NCBI GenBank assembly: GCA_035998495.1
Contig: DASYHP010000013.1
Coordinates: 91,084 to 155,083, forward strand
Direction of reading: 5' to 3'
Source: Mesorhizobium_B sp035998495
Lineage (GTDB): Bacteria; Pseudomonadota; Alphaproteobacteria; Rhizobiales; Rhizobiaceae
DNA: 64,000 nucleotides
The stretch's first letter is position 1. Each line of letters starts with the position of its first letter. Of the stretch, positions 9,056 to 18,098 are shown piece by piece. A program made the translations under genes and the position numbers. The notes beneath the pieces were generated by a model. It saw only the letters and a list, made by a program, of their open reading frames with translations. It was not told the DNA's origin and did not search any database.

Positions 9056-10489
9056 CTATGCCGCCACCCCATACCCGATGACGCCCTTCACCTCCAAAAA
9101 TTCGTGAATGCCCCAGTCCGCATATTCCCGCCCGTTGCCCGACTGCTTGTAGCCGCCGAAGGGAGCGAACGTGTCCCAGCCCGGATAGTTGATGTGGACG
9201 GCGCCGGCCCTGAGTCGCGCCGCCACCTTTCTCGCGCGGTCTAGGTCGCCCGACTGCACATAGGCCGCCAGCCCATAGACCGTGTCGTTGGCCAAGCGAA
9301 CCGCCTCCTCCTCGTCGCGATAGGAGAGCACGGAAAGAACGGGGCCGAAAATCTCCTCGCGCGAGATTCGCATGTCGGGCTCGACATGCCCGAACACGGT
9401 GGGCCGCACATAGAAGCCGCGGTTGAGGTGCTCGGGCCGCCCCGGCCCGCCCGCCGCGAGCGTCGCGCCCTCGGAAATGCCTGATTCAATCAGGTCCTGG
9501 ATCTTGTCGAACTGGATGCGGCTGACCACCGGCCCAAGCTCAGTGCTTGCATCCGAAGGCGCGCCGACGCGGAACTGCTCGGCGCGTTTCCGGGCGATTG
9601 CAAGCGCCTCCTCGTGGCGGTCCTGTGGCACCAGCATGCGGGTGGGCGCGTTGCAGCTCTGGCCCGAATTGCCGAAGCAGCCCGCCACGCCCTTCGCCAC
9701 CGCGCGCTCGAAATCGGCGTCGGGCAGGATGATGTTGGCGCTCTTGCCGCCGAGCTCCTGCGTGACGCGCTTCACCGTGTCGGCCGCCGCCTTGGCCACC
9801 GCGACGCCGCCGCGCGTCGAGCCGGTGAAACTCACCATGTCCACGTCGGGGTGCGCGGTCATGGCTTGGCCGACCTCGGGTCCGGTGCCATTGACAAGGT
9901 TGAACACCCCTTTGGGCGTGCCCGCCGCCGCCATGATCTCGGCGAAGATCAGCCCTGAGATCGGCGACACTTCCGACGGCTTCAACACCATGGTGCAGCC
10001 CGCCGCGATGGCCGGCGCCACCTTGCAGACGATCTGGTTGAGCGGCCAGTTCCATGGCGTGATCAGCGCGCAGACGCCGATGGGCTCGCGGAAGACGGTG
10101 GTCGTGCCGCGCTTCTCGCTGAAGGGATATTCCCGGAGCGCAGAAATCGTCGATTTGAAGTGGGCGCTGCCCGACGTCACCTGGCTGTCGCGCGCGCGGG
10201 AGATCGGCGCGCCCATCTCCTGGGTCAGCGCCTGCGCCAGGTCTTCGGCGCGGGCGTTGTAGCAGTCGAGGATGGTTTGGAGCAGTTCCAGCCGCTCCTC
10301 GCGCGTGGTGAGGGAGAAGCTCTCGAAGGCGCGCCTGGCGGCGGCCACCGCGCGGTCCACGTCCGCGGCCGAGCCCACGGCGATCGTGGTGAAGGCTTCC
10401 TCCGTGGCGGGGTCGATCACCTCCAAAGTCTCGGGTGCGACGGGATCGACCCACCGGCCGTCGATGAAGAATTCTTGGTTGCGGGTCAT
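9056..10489 (-). CDS. NAD(P)-dependent aldehyde dehydrogenase
   Basis: A full-length 477-residue member of the aldehyde dehydrogenase superfamily. Visible motifs are the ITPWNWPLN cofactor-binding segment, FTGSTRGG, the general-base glutamate in ELGGKSANI and the catalytic cysteine in GQSCNAPTR. It oxidises an aldehyde to a carboxylate; the substrate cannot be read from sequence. It lies 34 bases downstream of the aldo/keto reductase on the same strand, so the pair probably forms a two-gene oxidative operon. The divergent BtpA-M42-kinase operon suggests sugar-derived aldehydes. Confidence 0.9.
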   Translation of the reverse strand: MTRNQEFFIDGRWVDPVAPETLEVIDPATEEAFTTIAVGSAADVDRAVAAARRAFESFSLTTREERLELLQTILDCYNARAEDLAQALTQEMGAPISRARDSQVTSGSAHFKSTISALREYPFSEKRGTTTVFREPIGVCALITPWNWPLNQIVCKVAPAIAAGCTMVLKPSEVSPISGLIFAEIMAAAGTPKGVFNLVNGTGPEVGQAMTAHPDVDMVSFTGSTRGGVAVAKAAADTVKRVTQELGGKSANIILPDADFERAVAKGVAGCFGNSGQSCNAPTRMLVPQDRHEEALAIARKRAEQFRVGAPSDASTELGPVVSRIQFDKIQDLIESGISEGATLAAGGPGRPEHLNRGFYVRPTVFGHVEPDMRISREEIFGPVLSVLSYRDEEEAVRLANDTVYGLAAYVQSGDLDRARKVAARLRAGAVHINYPGWDTFAPFGGYKQSGNGREYADWGIHEFLEVKGVIGYGVAA

Positions 10490-10523
10490 GGCGCAGCTCC
10501 GTGAAAGGTCGAGATAGGGCGGT

Positions 10524-11549
10524 TCAGCCCGTGGGCGCGTCCTCGCGCAAAAGGCCTTCGCGCTTGAGCGCGGCCCAAAGCTCAGGCGGGATTCCCACGT
10601 CGAGCATCAGGCGGTTGTTCTCCACCTGGGCGACGCTCTGCCCGCCGGGGATCACCGATACCACGGCCGGATGGAGGAACGGGAAGCGCAGCGCCGCCTC
10701 GATCAGCTTGACGCCGTGGGCGTGGGCCACCGCCTCGATGCGCCGCACGCGTTCAATCACCTCCGGCGGCGCCTCGGAATAGTTGTAGAAGGCCCCACGC
10801 ACGGGGCCCGTGGCGAGGATGCCGGAATTAAACGGCCCGCCGAGCACGATGCCGATGCCCCGGCGCTCGCAAAGCGGCAGAAAGCTTGCGAGCGATTCCT
10901 GTTCGAGCAGGGTATAGCGGCCGGCGAGCAGGAACAGGTCGAAGTCGCCATGCTCGGCCAGCCACTGCGCGGCCTGCCACTCGTTGATGCCGGCCCCGAA
11001 GGCCTTGATGACGGCTTGGTCGCGCAGTTCCAGGAGCGCGCGATAGCCGCCCGCCATGAACTCGTCCAGCCGCCGGTCCCGCGCCTCTTGCGAGCCGTGG
11101 GTGTAGATGTCGAGGTCGTGCGCGAACAGGATGTCCACCCGGTCGAGGCCGAGCCGTTCGAGCGAGAATTCAAGCGAGCGCATGACGCCGTCATAGGAAT
11201 AATCGTAACGCTCGCGCCGCGAGGGCACGTCGAAGAACTTGCCGATGCCGGTGCGGCTCTCGGGCGGGCAGACCTCGAGCAGCCGCCCGACCTTGGTGGA
11301 CACCACGAAGGCCTCGCGCTCGCGCCCGCGAAAAAAGGGGTTGAGCCGGGTCTCCGAAAGTCCCAGCCCGTAGAGCGGCGCGGTGTCGTAATAGCGGACG
11401 CCAGTGCCCCACGCAGCCTCCAGCACGGCGCGCGCCTCGTCGTCGGGCACCGCGCGGTAGAGGTTGCCGACCGGCGCGGCGCCGAAGCCGAGCCGCGAAA
11501 AACGGATGCCGCCATTGCCCAGGCGGTCCCAATGCCGTTCCAACTCCAT
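10524..11549 (-). CDS. Aldo/keto reductase, aldose 1-dehydrogenase (L-fucose dehydrogenase-like) group
   Basis: A 341-residue aldo/keto reductase. The catalytic tetrad appears as D and Y in YYDTAPLYGLG, K in VVSTKVG and H in ILFAHDLD. The order and wording of motifs fit the D-threo-aldose 1-dehydrogenase / L-fucose dehydrogenase / pyridoxal 4-dehydrogenase branch, which oxidises the anomeric carbon of 6-deoxy or pentose sugars to lactones. ATG 11549 with AAGGAAAAGG upstream is chosen; the frame remains open far upstream, but that part reads through the intergenic palindrome and antisense to btpA. It leads the AKR-ALDH unit and is divergent from the BtpA operon. Confidence 0.87.
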   Translation of the reverse strand: MELERHWDRLGNGGIRFSRLGFGAAPVGNLYRAVPDDEARAVLEAAWGTGVRYYDTAPLYGLGLSETRLNPFFRGREREAFVVSTKVGRLLEVCPPESRTGIGKFFDVPSRRERYDYSYDGVMRSLEFSLERLGLDRVDILFAHDLDIYTHGSQEARDRRLDEFMAGGYRALLELRDQAVIKAFGAGINEWQAAQWLAEHGDFDLFLLAGRYTLLEQESLASFLPLCERRGIGIVLGGPFNSGILATGPVRGAFYNYSEAPPEVIERVRRIEAVAHAHGVKLIEAALRFPFLHPAVVSVIPGGQSVAQVENNRLMLDVGIPPELWAALKREGLLREDAPTG

Positions 11550-11663
11550 CCCCGGCCTTTTCCTTCTTCGCGGCGCAGACATCGCTCTATCAACACCTCT
11601 GCCGGGCCGGAAGCGGCGGCGAGTGTTGAAAAGCGGCCTCGCCCATGATCGATTGCGCCGCCC

Positions 11664-11714
11664 GATCCTCCCCCATTCATGGGGGAGGGGGACCGCCGAA
11701 GGCGGTGGAGGGGG
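11664..11714. repeat. Palindromic intergenic repeat, family A (single unit)
   Basis: The unit has two hairpins: CTCCCCCATTCATGGGGGAG and ACCGCC-GAA-GGCGGT, beginning GATCC and ending GGAGGGGG. It lies in the divergent region between the aldo/keto reductase and BtpA genes. Other units of the same family occur at about 23987, 46050, 47003 and 47601. Confidence 0.8.
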
Positions 11715-11748
11715 CATGGGCATCGAGAGATCACGATAGGGAGGCCGC

Positions 11749-12561
11749 GTGACCGAAAAATTCAGGCGCGTGTTCGGGGCCAGAAAACCCGTGATCGCCA
11801 TGGTGCATTTCGGCGCGCTGCCCGGCGCGCCGCTCCATGACCGGGAGGCGGGGCTCGACGGCCTTCTGGCCGGCGTGCGCGCCGACTTGCACGCCTTGCA
11901 GGCCGCAGGCGTGGACGCCGTGATGTTCGGCAACGAGAACGACCGCCCGTATGAGTTCCAGGTGGACACGGCCTCCGTCGCCGCCATGGCCTTCGTGATC
12001 GGCCAGGTGCGCCACGAGATCACCGTGCCGTTCGGCATCAATGTCCTGTGGGATCCGATGGCGACCGTGGCGCTCGCCGCCGCCACGGGGGCCTCCTTCG
12101 TGCGCGAGATCTTTTCGGGCGCCTATGCCTCCGACATGGGCTTCTGGACGCCCGACGCGGGCAAGGCCATGCGCTACCGCGACCGGCTGGGCCGGTCCGA
12201 CTGCGCCATGCTCTACAACATCTCGGCCGAGTTCGCCTGGTCGCTGGATCAGCGCCCGCTGGCGGACCGCGCGCGCTCGGCCGTGTTCTCCTCCATCCCC
12301 GACGCGGTGCTGGTGTCCGGTCAGATCACCGGGGAGGCCGCTTCCATGTCGGACCTGGAAGCCGTCAAGCGGGCGCTCCCCGACACGCCGATCCTCGCCA
12401 ACACCGGCGTCAAGCACGCCACCGTGGCCGACGTCTTGCAGGTGGCCGACGGCGTGATCGTGGGCTCGTCGCTCAAGCGCGACGGGAACACCTGGAACCC
12501 GGTCGATCCCGAGCGCGCGGCCGAGTTCATGCGGCTCGCCCGCGCCGCCCGGGGCGCGTAG
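11749..12561 (+). CDS. BtpA/SgcQ family TIM-barrel protein
   Basis: A 270-residue protein with the BtpA/SgcQ hallmarks: VIAMVHFGALPGAPL at the N-terminus, DAVMFGNENDRP, PFGINVLWDP, GASFVREIFSGAYASDMG and a phosphate-binding-like GVIVGSSLKRDG near the C-terminus. SgcQ belongs to the uncharacterised E. coli sgc sugar locus; BtpA was named for a role in photosystem I assembly in cyanobacteria. The biochemical activity of the family is not established. GTG 11749 is preceded by AGGGAGG. It is first of four tightly packed genes (with M42 peptidase, FGGY kinase and SIS isomerase), which argues for a sugar-processing role here. Confidence 0.88.
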   Translation: MTEKFRRVFGARKPVIAMVHFGALPGAPLHDREAGLDGLLAGVRADLHALQAAGVDAVMFGNENDRPYEFQVDTASVAAMAFVIGQVRHEITVPFGINVLWDPMATVALAAATGASFVREIFSGAYASDMGFWTPDAGKAMRYRDRLGRSDCAMLYNISAEFAWSLDQRPLADRARSAVFSSIPDAVLVSGQITGEAASMSDLEAVKRALPDTPILANTGVKHATVADVLQVADGVIVGSSLKRDGNTWNPVDPERAAEFMRLARAARGA

Positions 12562-12568
12562 TTTTTCC

Positions 12569-13663
12569 ATGCGCGAAAGACTCGCCACGCTTCTCGAAGC
12601 GCTCATGCTCCTGCCCGGCCTTTCCGGCCACGAGGACCGCGTGCGCCGCCGCCTCGCGCGGGAACTCGAAAGCTTAGGCCTTTCCCACCGCACCGACCGG
12701 CTCGGCAACCTCATCGCCACGGTCGAAGGCGAAGGCCCGAGCGTCATGCTCTTCGCGCATATGGACCAGCTCGGCCTGATCGTCCGCAAGATCGAGCCCG
12801 ACGGTTTTCTGCGGGTCGAGCGGCTGGGCGGCGTGCCCGAACGCGCGCTGCTCACCCAAGAAGTGCTGGTCTGCCTGGGCGAGGGCCGCGACCGGCCCGG
12901 CGTGATCGCCATGAAGAGCCATCACGCCACCAACCCCGAAGAAAAATTCCGCGTCGCGCCCGTGGCCGAACTCTTCATCGACGCCGGCTTCGAAAGCGCC
13001 GCCGAGGCGCGGGCAGCCGGCGTCGAGATCGGCGCGCCGGTGGTTTATCGCCCCCGCTTCGAACGGCTGGGCGCGCACCGCGTGGCCGGCACGTCCGTCG
13101 ATGACCGCGCGGGCTGCGCCGTGATGGTGGCGGCCGCCCGCCTTCTCACGGAAAGCGGGACGCGGCCCACGGTCCATCTGGTCTTCTCCGTCCAGGAAGA
13201 GTTCAACCTGCGCGGCGCGCTCGTGGCGGCACAGGCGCTGAGACCCGACGTCGCGGTCCAGCTCGACCTCATGCTGGCGACCGACACGCCCGACATGGCC
13301 GCGCGCGGCGAGATGTTCTTGGGGGGTGGCCCCGGCATGAGCCTTTATTCGTTCCACGGCCGCGGCACGCTCAACGGCACCATCCCGCACCCGGCGCTGG
13401 TGCGGCTCTTCGAGTGGACGGCGAAAAGCCTGGAGATGCCGCTGCAGCGTAGCGCGCAGACCGGCGTGCTGACCGACAATTCCTATGTCCAACTCGTGGG
13501 CGAGGGCGTGGCGGCGATCGATCTGGGCTTTCCCTGCCGCTACACGCACGGCGCGCGCGAAGTCTGCGACCTGCGCGACCTCGAAAGCCTCGCCCGGCTG
13601 CTCGCGGCGGGCATTTCCGCCATCGGTCCCGGCTTCAGCCTCGATCGGGACGCGCTCGCATGA
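12569..13663 (+). CDS. M42 family metallo-aminopeptidase/endoglucanase-like (SgcX-like)
   Basis: A 364-residue M42 (MH clan) co-catalytic metallohydrolase. Ligand motifs are visible: FAHMDQ, GTSVDDRAG, VQEEFNLRG (catalytic Glu and ligand), an Asp in MLATDTPD and the terminal RYTHGAREV histidine. M42 enzymes are dodecameric aminopeptidases, but SgcX and FrvX members sit in sugar operons and are annotated as putative endoglucanases or peptidases without proven substrates. The gene starts 8 bases after the BtpA stop and overlaps the next kinase by ATGA, so it is operonic. The SgcQ-SgcX adjacency repeats the pairing in the E. coli sgc locus. Confidence 0.87.
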   Translation: MRERLATLLEALMLLPGLSGHEDRVRRRLARELESLGLSHRTDRLGNLIATVEGEGPSVMLFAHMDQLGLIVRKIEPDGFLRVERLGGVPERALLTQEVLVCLGEGRDRPGVIAMKSHHATNPEEKFRVAPVAELFIDAGFESAAEARAAGVEIGAPVVYRPRFERLGAHRVAGTSVDDRAGCAVMVAAARLLTESGTRPTVHLVFSVQEEFNLRGALVAAQALRPDVAVQLDLMLATDTPDMAARGEMFLGGGPGMSLYSFHGRGTLNGTIPHPALVRLFEWTAKSLEMPLQRSAQTGVLTDNSYVQLVGEGVAAIDLGFPCRYTHGAREVCDLRDLESLARLLAAGISAIGPGFSLDRDALA

Positions 13664-15171
13664 GGCATTTCCTGGGCGTCGACATCGGCACCTTCGAGAC
13701 CAAGGGCGTGCTGGCCGACGAGACGGGCCGCGTGGTGGCGCAAGCGTCCCGGCCGCATAAGATGCTCGTGCCGCAGCCCGGCTGGGCCGAGCACCGCCCG
13801 AACGAGGACTGGTGGGGCGATTTTGTCTTCGTCACGAAAAAACTCCTGGCCGAGAGCAAGATCGATCCCCAAAGCGTTCGTGCGGTCGGCGCAAGCGCCA
13901 TCGGCCCGTGCCTCTTGGCGGTGGATGCTGACGGTGTGGCCCTCGGCAACGCCATCCTTTACGGCGTCGACACCCGCGCCTCGGCCGAGATCGAGGCGCT
14001 GAACCGCCGGATCGGCCCCGACACGATCCTTGAGCGCTGCGGCAACGCGCTGACCTCGCAGTCGGTCGGCCCGAAGATCCTCTGGCTCAAGAACAACCGG
14101 CCGGACGTTTTCGCCCGCGCGGAAAAGCTCGTCACGTCCACCAGCTTCCTCGTCCACCGGCTGACCGGCCGCTGGTGCATCGACCACTATTCCGCGGCCA
14201 ACACGAGCCCGCTCTACGATGTCGAGAAGCGCGACTACGCCTTCGACATGGCGCCCGACCTCGTGCGGCCCGAGCAACTGCCTGACCTCCTCTGGACCAC
14301 CGACGTCGCGGGCGCGGTGACGAAAGCCGCGGCGCAGGAAACCGGCCTTAGCCCCGGCACGCCCGTGATCGCCGGCACCATCGACGCGGCGGCCGAGGCG
14401 CTGAGCGTCGGCGTGGACCGGCCCGGCGAGATGATGCTGATGTACGGCTCCACCGTCTTCATCATCGCGCTCACCGGGCAAAGGGTCCGCGACGCGCGCC
14501 TGTGGTACGCGCCCTGGCTGTTTCCCGGCCAACACGCCTCCATGGCCGGGCTCGCCACGTCCGGCACGCTCACCCACTGGTTCCGCGACCAGTTCGCCCG
14601 CGAGCTGGGCGACGACGCCTTCGCCAAGCTCTCCCAGGAAGCCGCCGCCTCGCCGCCGGGCGCGAAAGGCCTCCTCGTCCTGCCTTATTTCTCGGGCGAG
14701 CGGACGCCCCTCCACGATCCGCAGGCGAAGGGCATGATGTTCGGCCTCGATCTCACCCACACGCGCGGCGACCTTTTTCGCGCCGTGCTCGAAGGCATCG
14801 CCCACGCCACGGCGCACGCGATCGACACGTTCCGCGAGGCGGGGGCTCCGCCAAAGGCGGCCTATGCCGTGGGCGGCGGCACGAAGAACGCCGTCTGGCT
14901 CCAGGCCACGTCCGACATCGCCGGCCTGGCCCAGACCCTGCGGCGGCAGACGGTCGGCGCGTCGTTGGGCGACGCGTTTCTCGCGGCGGTCGGCGTGGGC
15001 GAGGCCCGACCCGAGGACATCGCGCGCTGGAACCCGACCGAGCGCGTGGCGGAACCCGACCTGTCGCATCGCGAACTCTACGCCGGGCAGAGCGCCATCT
15101 TCCGCACGCTCTACGACCGCACCAAGGACTTGATGGCCGCCACCGCCCGGCCGAACGGAGGAGACGCCTGA
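13660..15171 (+). CDS. FGGY family carbohydrate kinase (xylulokinase-like)
   Basis: A 503-residue kinase with the N-terminal ATPase motif VDIGTFETKGVLAD and the C-terminal FGGY pieces GTIDAAAEALSVGV, MYGSTVFII and AVGGGTKNAVWLQ. FGGY kinases phosphorylate ketoses or polyols such as xylulose, ribulose or erythritol; which one is not decidable here. The start overlaps the M42 stop (ATGA) and the stop overlaps the next ATG (TGATG), so all three proteins are likely made together. Its product would be a natural substrate for the downstream SIS isomerase. Confidence 0.9.
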   Translation: MRHFLGVDIGTFETKGVLADETGRVVAQASRPHKMLVPQPGWAEHRPNEDWWGDFVFVTKKLLAESKIDPQSVRAVGASAIGPCLLAVDADGVALGNAILYGVDTRASAEIEALNRRIGPDTILERCGNALTSQSVGPKILWLKNNRPDVFARAEKLVTSTSFLVHRLTGRWCIDHYSAANTSPLYDVEKRDYAFDMAPDLVRPEQLPDLLWTTDVAGAVTKAAAQETGLSPGTPVIAGTIDAAAEALSVGVDRPGEMMLMYGSTVFIIALTGQRVRDARLWYAPWLFPGQHASMAGLATSGTLTHWFRDQFARELGDDAFAKLSQEAAASPPGAKGLLVLPYFSGERTPLHDPQAKGMMFGLDLTHTRGDLFRAVLEGIAHATAHAIDTFREAGAPPKAAYAVGGGTKNAVWLQATSDIAGLAQTLRRQTVGASLGDAFLAAVGVGEARPEDIARWNPTERVAEPDLSHRELYAGQSAIFRTLYDRTKDLMAATARPNGGDA

Positions 15172-15725
15172 TGGACCCGCGCCTGGACGCCGTCACCGCC
15201 GAACTGCGCATGGCCGTCGGCGGCGTCGATCCGGCCGAGGCCGACCGCCTCTGCGACGCCATCGTCGGAGCTAAGCAGATCATGGTGTTCGGCTGCGGGC
15301 GCGAGCGGTTGCAGCTTCTGGGCTTCTCCATGCGGCTCTTCCACATGGGTTTTTCGGTCATGACGGTGGGCGACGTCTATGCCCCGCCGGTCGGGCCGGG
15401 CGATCTGCTGATCGTCACCTCCGGCCCCGGCGAGCTCGCCACCGTCGGCACGGTGATGGACCTCGCCAAACGGGCCGGCGCTTCGACCTTCGTCATCACC
15501 GCCCAACGTGACGGCCCCGACGCCCGCGCAGCCGACAGCGTCCTCGTGATTCCCGCCCAGACCATGGCCGACGACCGGGGCGAGCAAAAACGCTCCGTGC
15601 TGCCGATGGGCTCGGTCTTCGAGGGGGCGCTGTTCGTGCTTTTCGAGCTGTTGGTGATGCGGCTCAGGGACCGGCTGGGCGTCGGCCTGGAGGACATGCG
15701 CGCGCGTCACGCCAATCTGGAGTGA
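15171..15725 (+). CDS. SIS-domain sugar isomerase, 6-phospho-3-hexuloisomerase (HxlB)-like
   Basis: A 184-residue single SIS domain protein. It has IMVFGCGRERLQLLGFSMRL in the first half, DLLIVTSGPGELATV (phosphosugar loop) and FVITAQRDGPDARAAD, plus MGSVFEGALFVLFE, matching the HxlB/YckF hexuloisomerase group that interconverts phosphorylated ketoses and aldoses. ATG 15171 overlaps the kinase TGA. It closes the BtpA-M42-kinase operon. The true substrate depends on the sugar handled by the operon. Confidence 0.85.
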   Translation: MDPRLDAVTAELRMAVGGVDPAEADRLCDAIVGAKQIMVFGCGRERLQLLGFSMRLFHMGFSVMTVGDVYAPPVGPGDLLIVTSGPGELATVGTVMDLAKRAGASTFVITAQRDGPDARAADSVLVIPAQTMADDRGEQKRSVLPMGSVFEGALFVLFELLVMRLRDRLGVGLEDMRARHANLE

Positions 15726-15732
15726 GCGCCCA

Positions 15733-15945
15733 CCCTTCCTTCTCCCCTTGTGGGAGAAGGTGGCCGAACGGAGCCAAAAGCGACGTGAGGTCGGATGAGG
15801 GGTGTTGGACGGAGTGAGCGAGCGCAAGATCGCATGCCGGCCAGCACCTGACCGGAACTATCACATTCCTTCCAACACCCCTCATCCGTCTCGCCGCTAC
15901 GCGGCGACCCTCCTTCTCCCACAGGGGGAGAAGGAGGGTCGTCCA
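15733..15945. repeat. Long inverted palindromic repeat, family B
   Basis: Two mirrored halves: TTCTCCCCTTGTGGGAGAAGG with GGATGAGGGGTGTT on the left, and AACACCCCTCATCC with CTTCTCCCACAGGGGGAGAAGG on the right. They face each other across about 80 bases, so the whole block could fold as one large cruciform. It lies between convergent genes (SIS isomerase and glycosyltransferase). I see no gene in it. The half-unit resembles palindromes widespread in Hyphomicrobiales intergenic regions. Confidence 0.75.
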
Positions 15946-15946
15946 C

Positions 15947-16969
15947 TCACGCCGCCTCGCTTACCTTCTCCCCATTCGCCTCCAGCACATGGTCGCGGAA
16001 GATGCGCACGCTCGTTTCCCAGCTATAGCGCAGGGCGTGCGCCCGCGCGGCCTCGCGCGAAATCTCCAGCGCCTGAAGCACCGCCCGACGCAGGTCGTGG
16101 TCGAGCACGCCCGCGCCGGAATCGCCGATCACGTCTTGCGGCCCGGTCACGGGAAAGGCGGCCACCGGCACCCCCGACGCCAAGGCCTCCAGCATGACGT
16201 TGCCGAAGGTGTCGGTGAGGCTCGGAAACACGAACACGTCGGCGCTCGCATAAGCCGCCGCCAAAGCCTCGCCGCGCCGCAGCCCCAGAAAGACGGCCTC
16301 GGGGAAGCGCTTCTCCAGCTCGGCCCGCGCCGGCCCGTCGCCCACCACGAGCTTGGTGCCGGGCAGGTCGAGCGCGAGAAAGGCCGTGAGGTTCTTCTCG
16401 ACAGCCACCCGGCCCACCGACAGGAACACCGGGCGCTTCAGGCCGAGATCGGCCCCCGGCCGGGGCCGGAAAAGCTCGGCGTCCACGCCGCGCGGCCAGA
16501 GCCGCAGGTTCCTGAACCCGTGCCGTTCGAGGTCGGTCATCAGCGAGGGCGTGGCGACCATGCAGCCGAGCCCGGCATTGTGGAAGCGGCGCATCCAGGC
16601 ATAGCTCACCGACAAGGGGACCGGCGCGCGGGCGGCGAGATATTCCGGGAACTTCGTATGATAGCTCGTGGTGTAGAAGCGACCCGAGCGAAGCAAGTGA
16701 CGGCGCGCCCAGAACCCCAGCGGGCCTTCGGTGGCGATGTGAAAGAAATCCGCGCCCGAACGATCGAGCAGCCTGCCGATCTCGCCCGGCCGCGCCAGCG
16801 CCAGCCGGATTTCGGGGTAAGTCGGGCAGGGGAGGGTGCGGAAGCGGTTCGGCGCGATCACCGTCACCTCGTCGCCGCGCTCGCGAAGCCGCTCCACGAG
16901 CCGGCTGAGCGTGTTGACAACGCCGTTCACCTGCGGCGCCCACGCATCGGTGACGAGGGCGAGCTTCAT
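15947..16969 (-). CDS. Glycosyltransferase family 4 (GT-B), mannosyltransferase-like
   Basis: A 340-residue GT-B glycosyltransferase. The N-terminal domain begins MKLALVTDAWAPQVNGVVNT, typical of GDP-mannose-dependent MgtA-like enzymes; the C-terminal domain has FLSVGRVAVEKN, VVGDGPARAELE and the nucleotide-sugar motif FPSLTDTFGNVMLEALASG. ATG 16969 with GGAGGG just upstream is preferred over a start six codons earlier. It lies 34 bases downstream of the metallophosphatase gene on the same strand; such pairs are frequent in alphaproteobacteria and suggest a lipid- or envelope-glycan role, but acceptor and donor are not known. Confidence 0.87.
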   Translation of the reverse strand: MKLALVTDAWAPQVNGVVNTLSRLVERLRERGDEVTVIAPNRFRTLPCPTYPEIRLALARPGEIGRLLDRSGADFFHIATEGPLGFWARRHLLRSGRFYTTSYHTKFPEYLAARAPVPLSVSYAWMRRFHNAGLGCMVATPSLMTDLERHGFRNLRLWPRGVDAELFRPRPGADLGLKRPVFLSVGRVAVEKNLTAFLALDLPGTKLVVGDGPARAELEKRFPEAVFLGLRRGEALAAAYASADVFVFPSLTDTFGNVMLEALASGVPVAAFPVTGPQDVIGDSGAGVLDHDLRRAVLQALEISREAARAHALRYSWETSVRIFRDHVLEANGEKVSEAA

Positions 16970-17003
16970 CGGACCCTCCGCCGCCATATCCTCGAACGGG
17001 CTC

Positions 17004-17807
17004 TCATGCCGCCACGCGCAGGGGCGGGCGCCTGGGCTCCGCGGCGGCAGGCAACCGGCGCTCGGTCCATCGGATGATCTCGAAGCTGCCGTCCGTGTGC
17101 TCGGCCAGCGCCGTGCAGCTTTCCACCCAGTCGCCGCAGTTCATGTAGAGAGGCCCGAAGCGCCGGTGGACGGCCGCGTGGTGGATATGCCCGCAGATCA
17201 CGCCGTCCGTCTCCTCCTCTCGCGCCCGGCGCGCCACCGCCTCCTCAAAGGCGCCGATGAAGTTCACCGCGTTCTTGACCCTCAGCTTCGCCCAGGCCGA
17301 CAGTGACAAATAGGAGAAGCCCATCCGCCGCCGCGCGTTGTTCACATGCGTGTTGAGCCAAAGCGCGGTCGTGTAGGCCCAGTCGCCCAGAAGGGCGAGC
17401 CATCTGGCGTGGCGCACCACCACGTCGAACTGATCGCCATGGATCACGAGCAGCTTCGAGCCGTCGAGCGCCTCGTGGACGGCCGCGTCACGCAGCTCGA
17501 TGCCGCCGAAATCCCCACCCACATAGTCCCGCAGGAACTCGTCATGGTTGCCGGGGAGATAGACGAGCTTTGTGCCGCTGCGCGCCCGCTCCAGAAGCGT
17601 CTGCACGACCTCGTTATGGGAGCGGGGCCAGTACCAGCCGCGCTTGAGCCGCCAGCCGTCGATGATGTCGCCGACGAGATAGATGGTTTCGGCCTGGTGG
17701 CAGCGGAGAAAGTCCAGAAGCAGGTCGGCCAGGCTGCCGCGCGTGCCCAAATGCACGTCGGAGATGAACAGGGTTCGAACCTGCCTGGGCGAGGAGGGGG
17801 CCAACAT
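17004..17807 (-). CDS. UDP-2,3-diacylglucosamine diphosphatase-like metallophosphoesterase
   Basis: A 267-residue calcineurin-like phosphoesterase. The five metal blocks are visible: FISDVHLG, YLVGDIIDGW, LPGNHDE, VIHGDQFD and CGHIHHA. Length and the C-terminal YMNCGDWVESCTA match LpxH-like proteins, which cleave UDP-2,3-diacylglucosamine in lipid A synthesis. Many alphaproteobacteria use LpxI for that step, so this paralogue may act on another pyrophosphate in the envelope. ATG 17807, with GGGAG seven bases upstream, is chosen over a start 16 codons earlier. Probably co-transcribed with the downstream glycosyltransferase. Confidence 0.85.
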   Translation of the reverse strand: MLAPSSPRQVRTLFISDVHLGTRGSLADLLLDFLRCHQAETIYLVGDIIDGWRLKRGWYWPRSHNEVVQTLLERARSGTKLVYLPGNHDEFLRDYVGGDFGGIELRDAAVHEALDGSKLLVIHGDQFDVVVRHARWLALLGDWAYTTALWLNTHVNNARRRMGFSYLSLSAWAKLRVKNAVNFIGAFEEAVARRAREEETDGVICGHIHHAAVHRRFGPLYMNCGDWVESCTALAEHTDGSFEIIRWTERRLPAAAEPRRPPLRVAA

Positions 17808-17954
17808 CGCGAGCTCCCGTGCTTGGTCGCGGAAAAACCCAAACACCAGTCGCATGTCACGCCGATGACGGCGGCTGGGGGTAGGATCGCGAAAACCCGT
17901 CCTGGGCCAGACTTTTCCGCCGCGGCATTGTTCCTTGCCGCCATATGCCGGATT

Positions 17955-18060
17955 TCCCCACCCCTTGTGGGGAGGCGTAAAGGGTGAGGGTAAGCCTCGC
18001 AGCGGTCGCGCCCTTTACCTCCACCCTCAATCCCTCCCTACAAGGGGAGGGAGGTGCGCC
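17955..18060. repeat. Palindromic intergenic repeat, family C
   Basis: CCCCACCCCTTGTGGGGAGG at the left and CCCTCCCTACAAGGGGAGGG at the right are each hairpins. Between them, GTAAAGGGTGAGGGT is mirrored by ACCCTC and CCCTTTAC. It sits between the divergently placed metallophosphatase start and the 3' end of the sugar permease gene. No gene is seen in it. Confidence 0.7.
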
Positions 18061-18098
18061 AAGCTTGTTGCCTCTCGCGGGACATCTCGCTCCGGCGG

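Noticed and set aside
10524..12086. A 520-residue version of the aldo/keto reductase
   Set aside because: The extra N-terminal part is antisense to the btpA gene and the palindromic repeat; ATG 11549 has a good ribosome site and gives the family's normal length.
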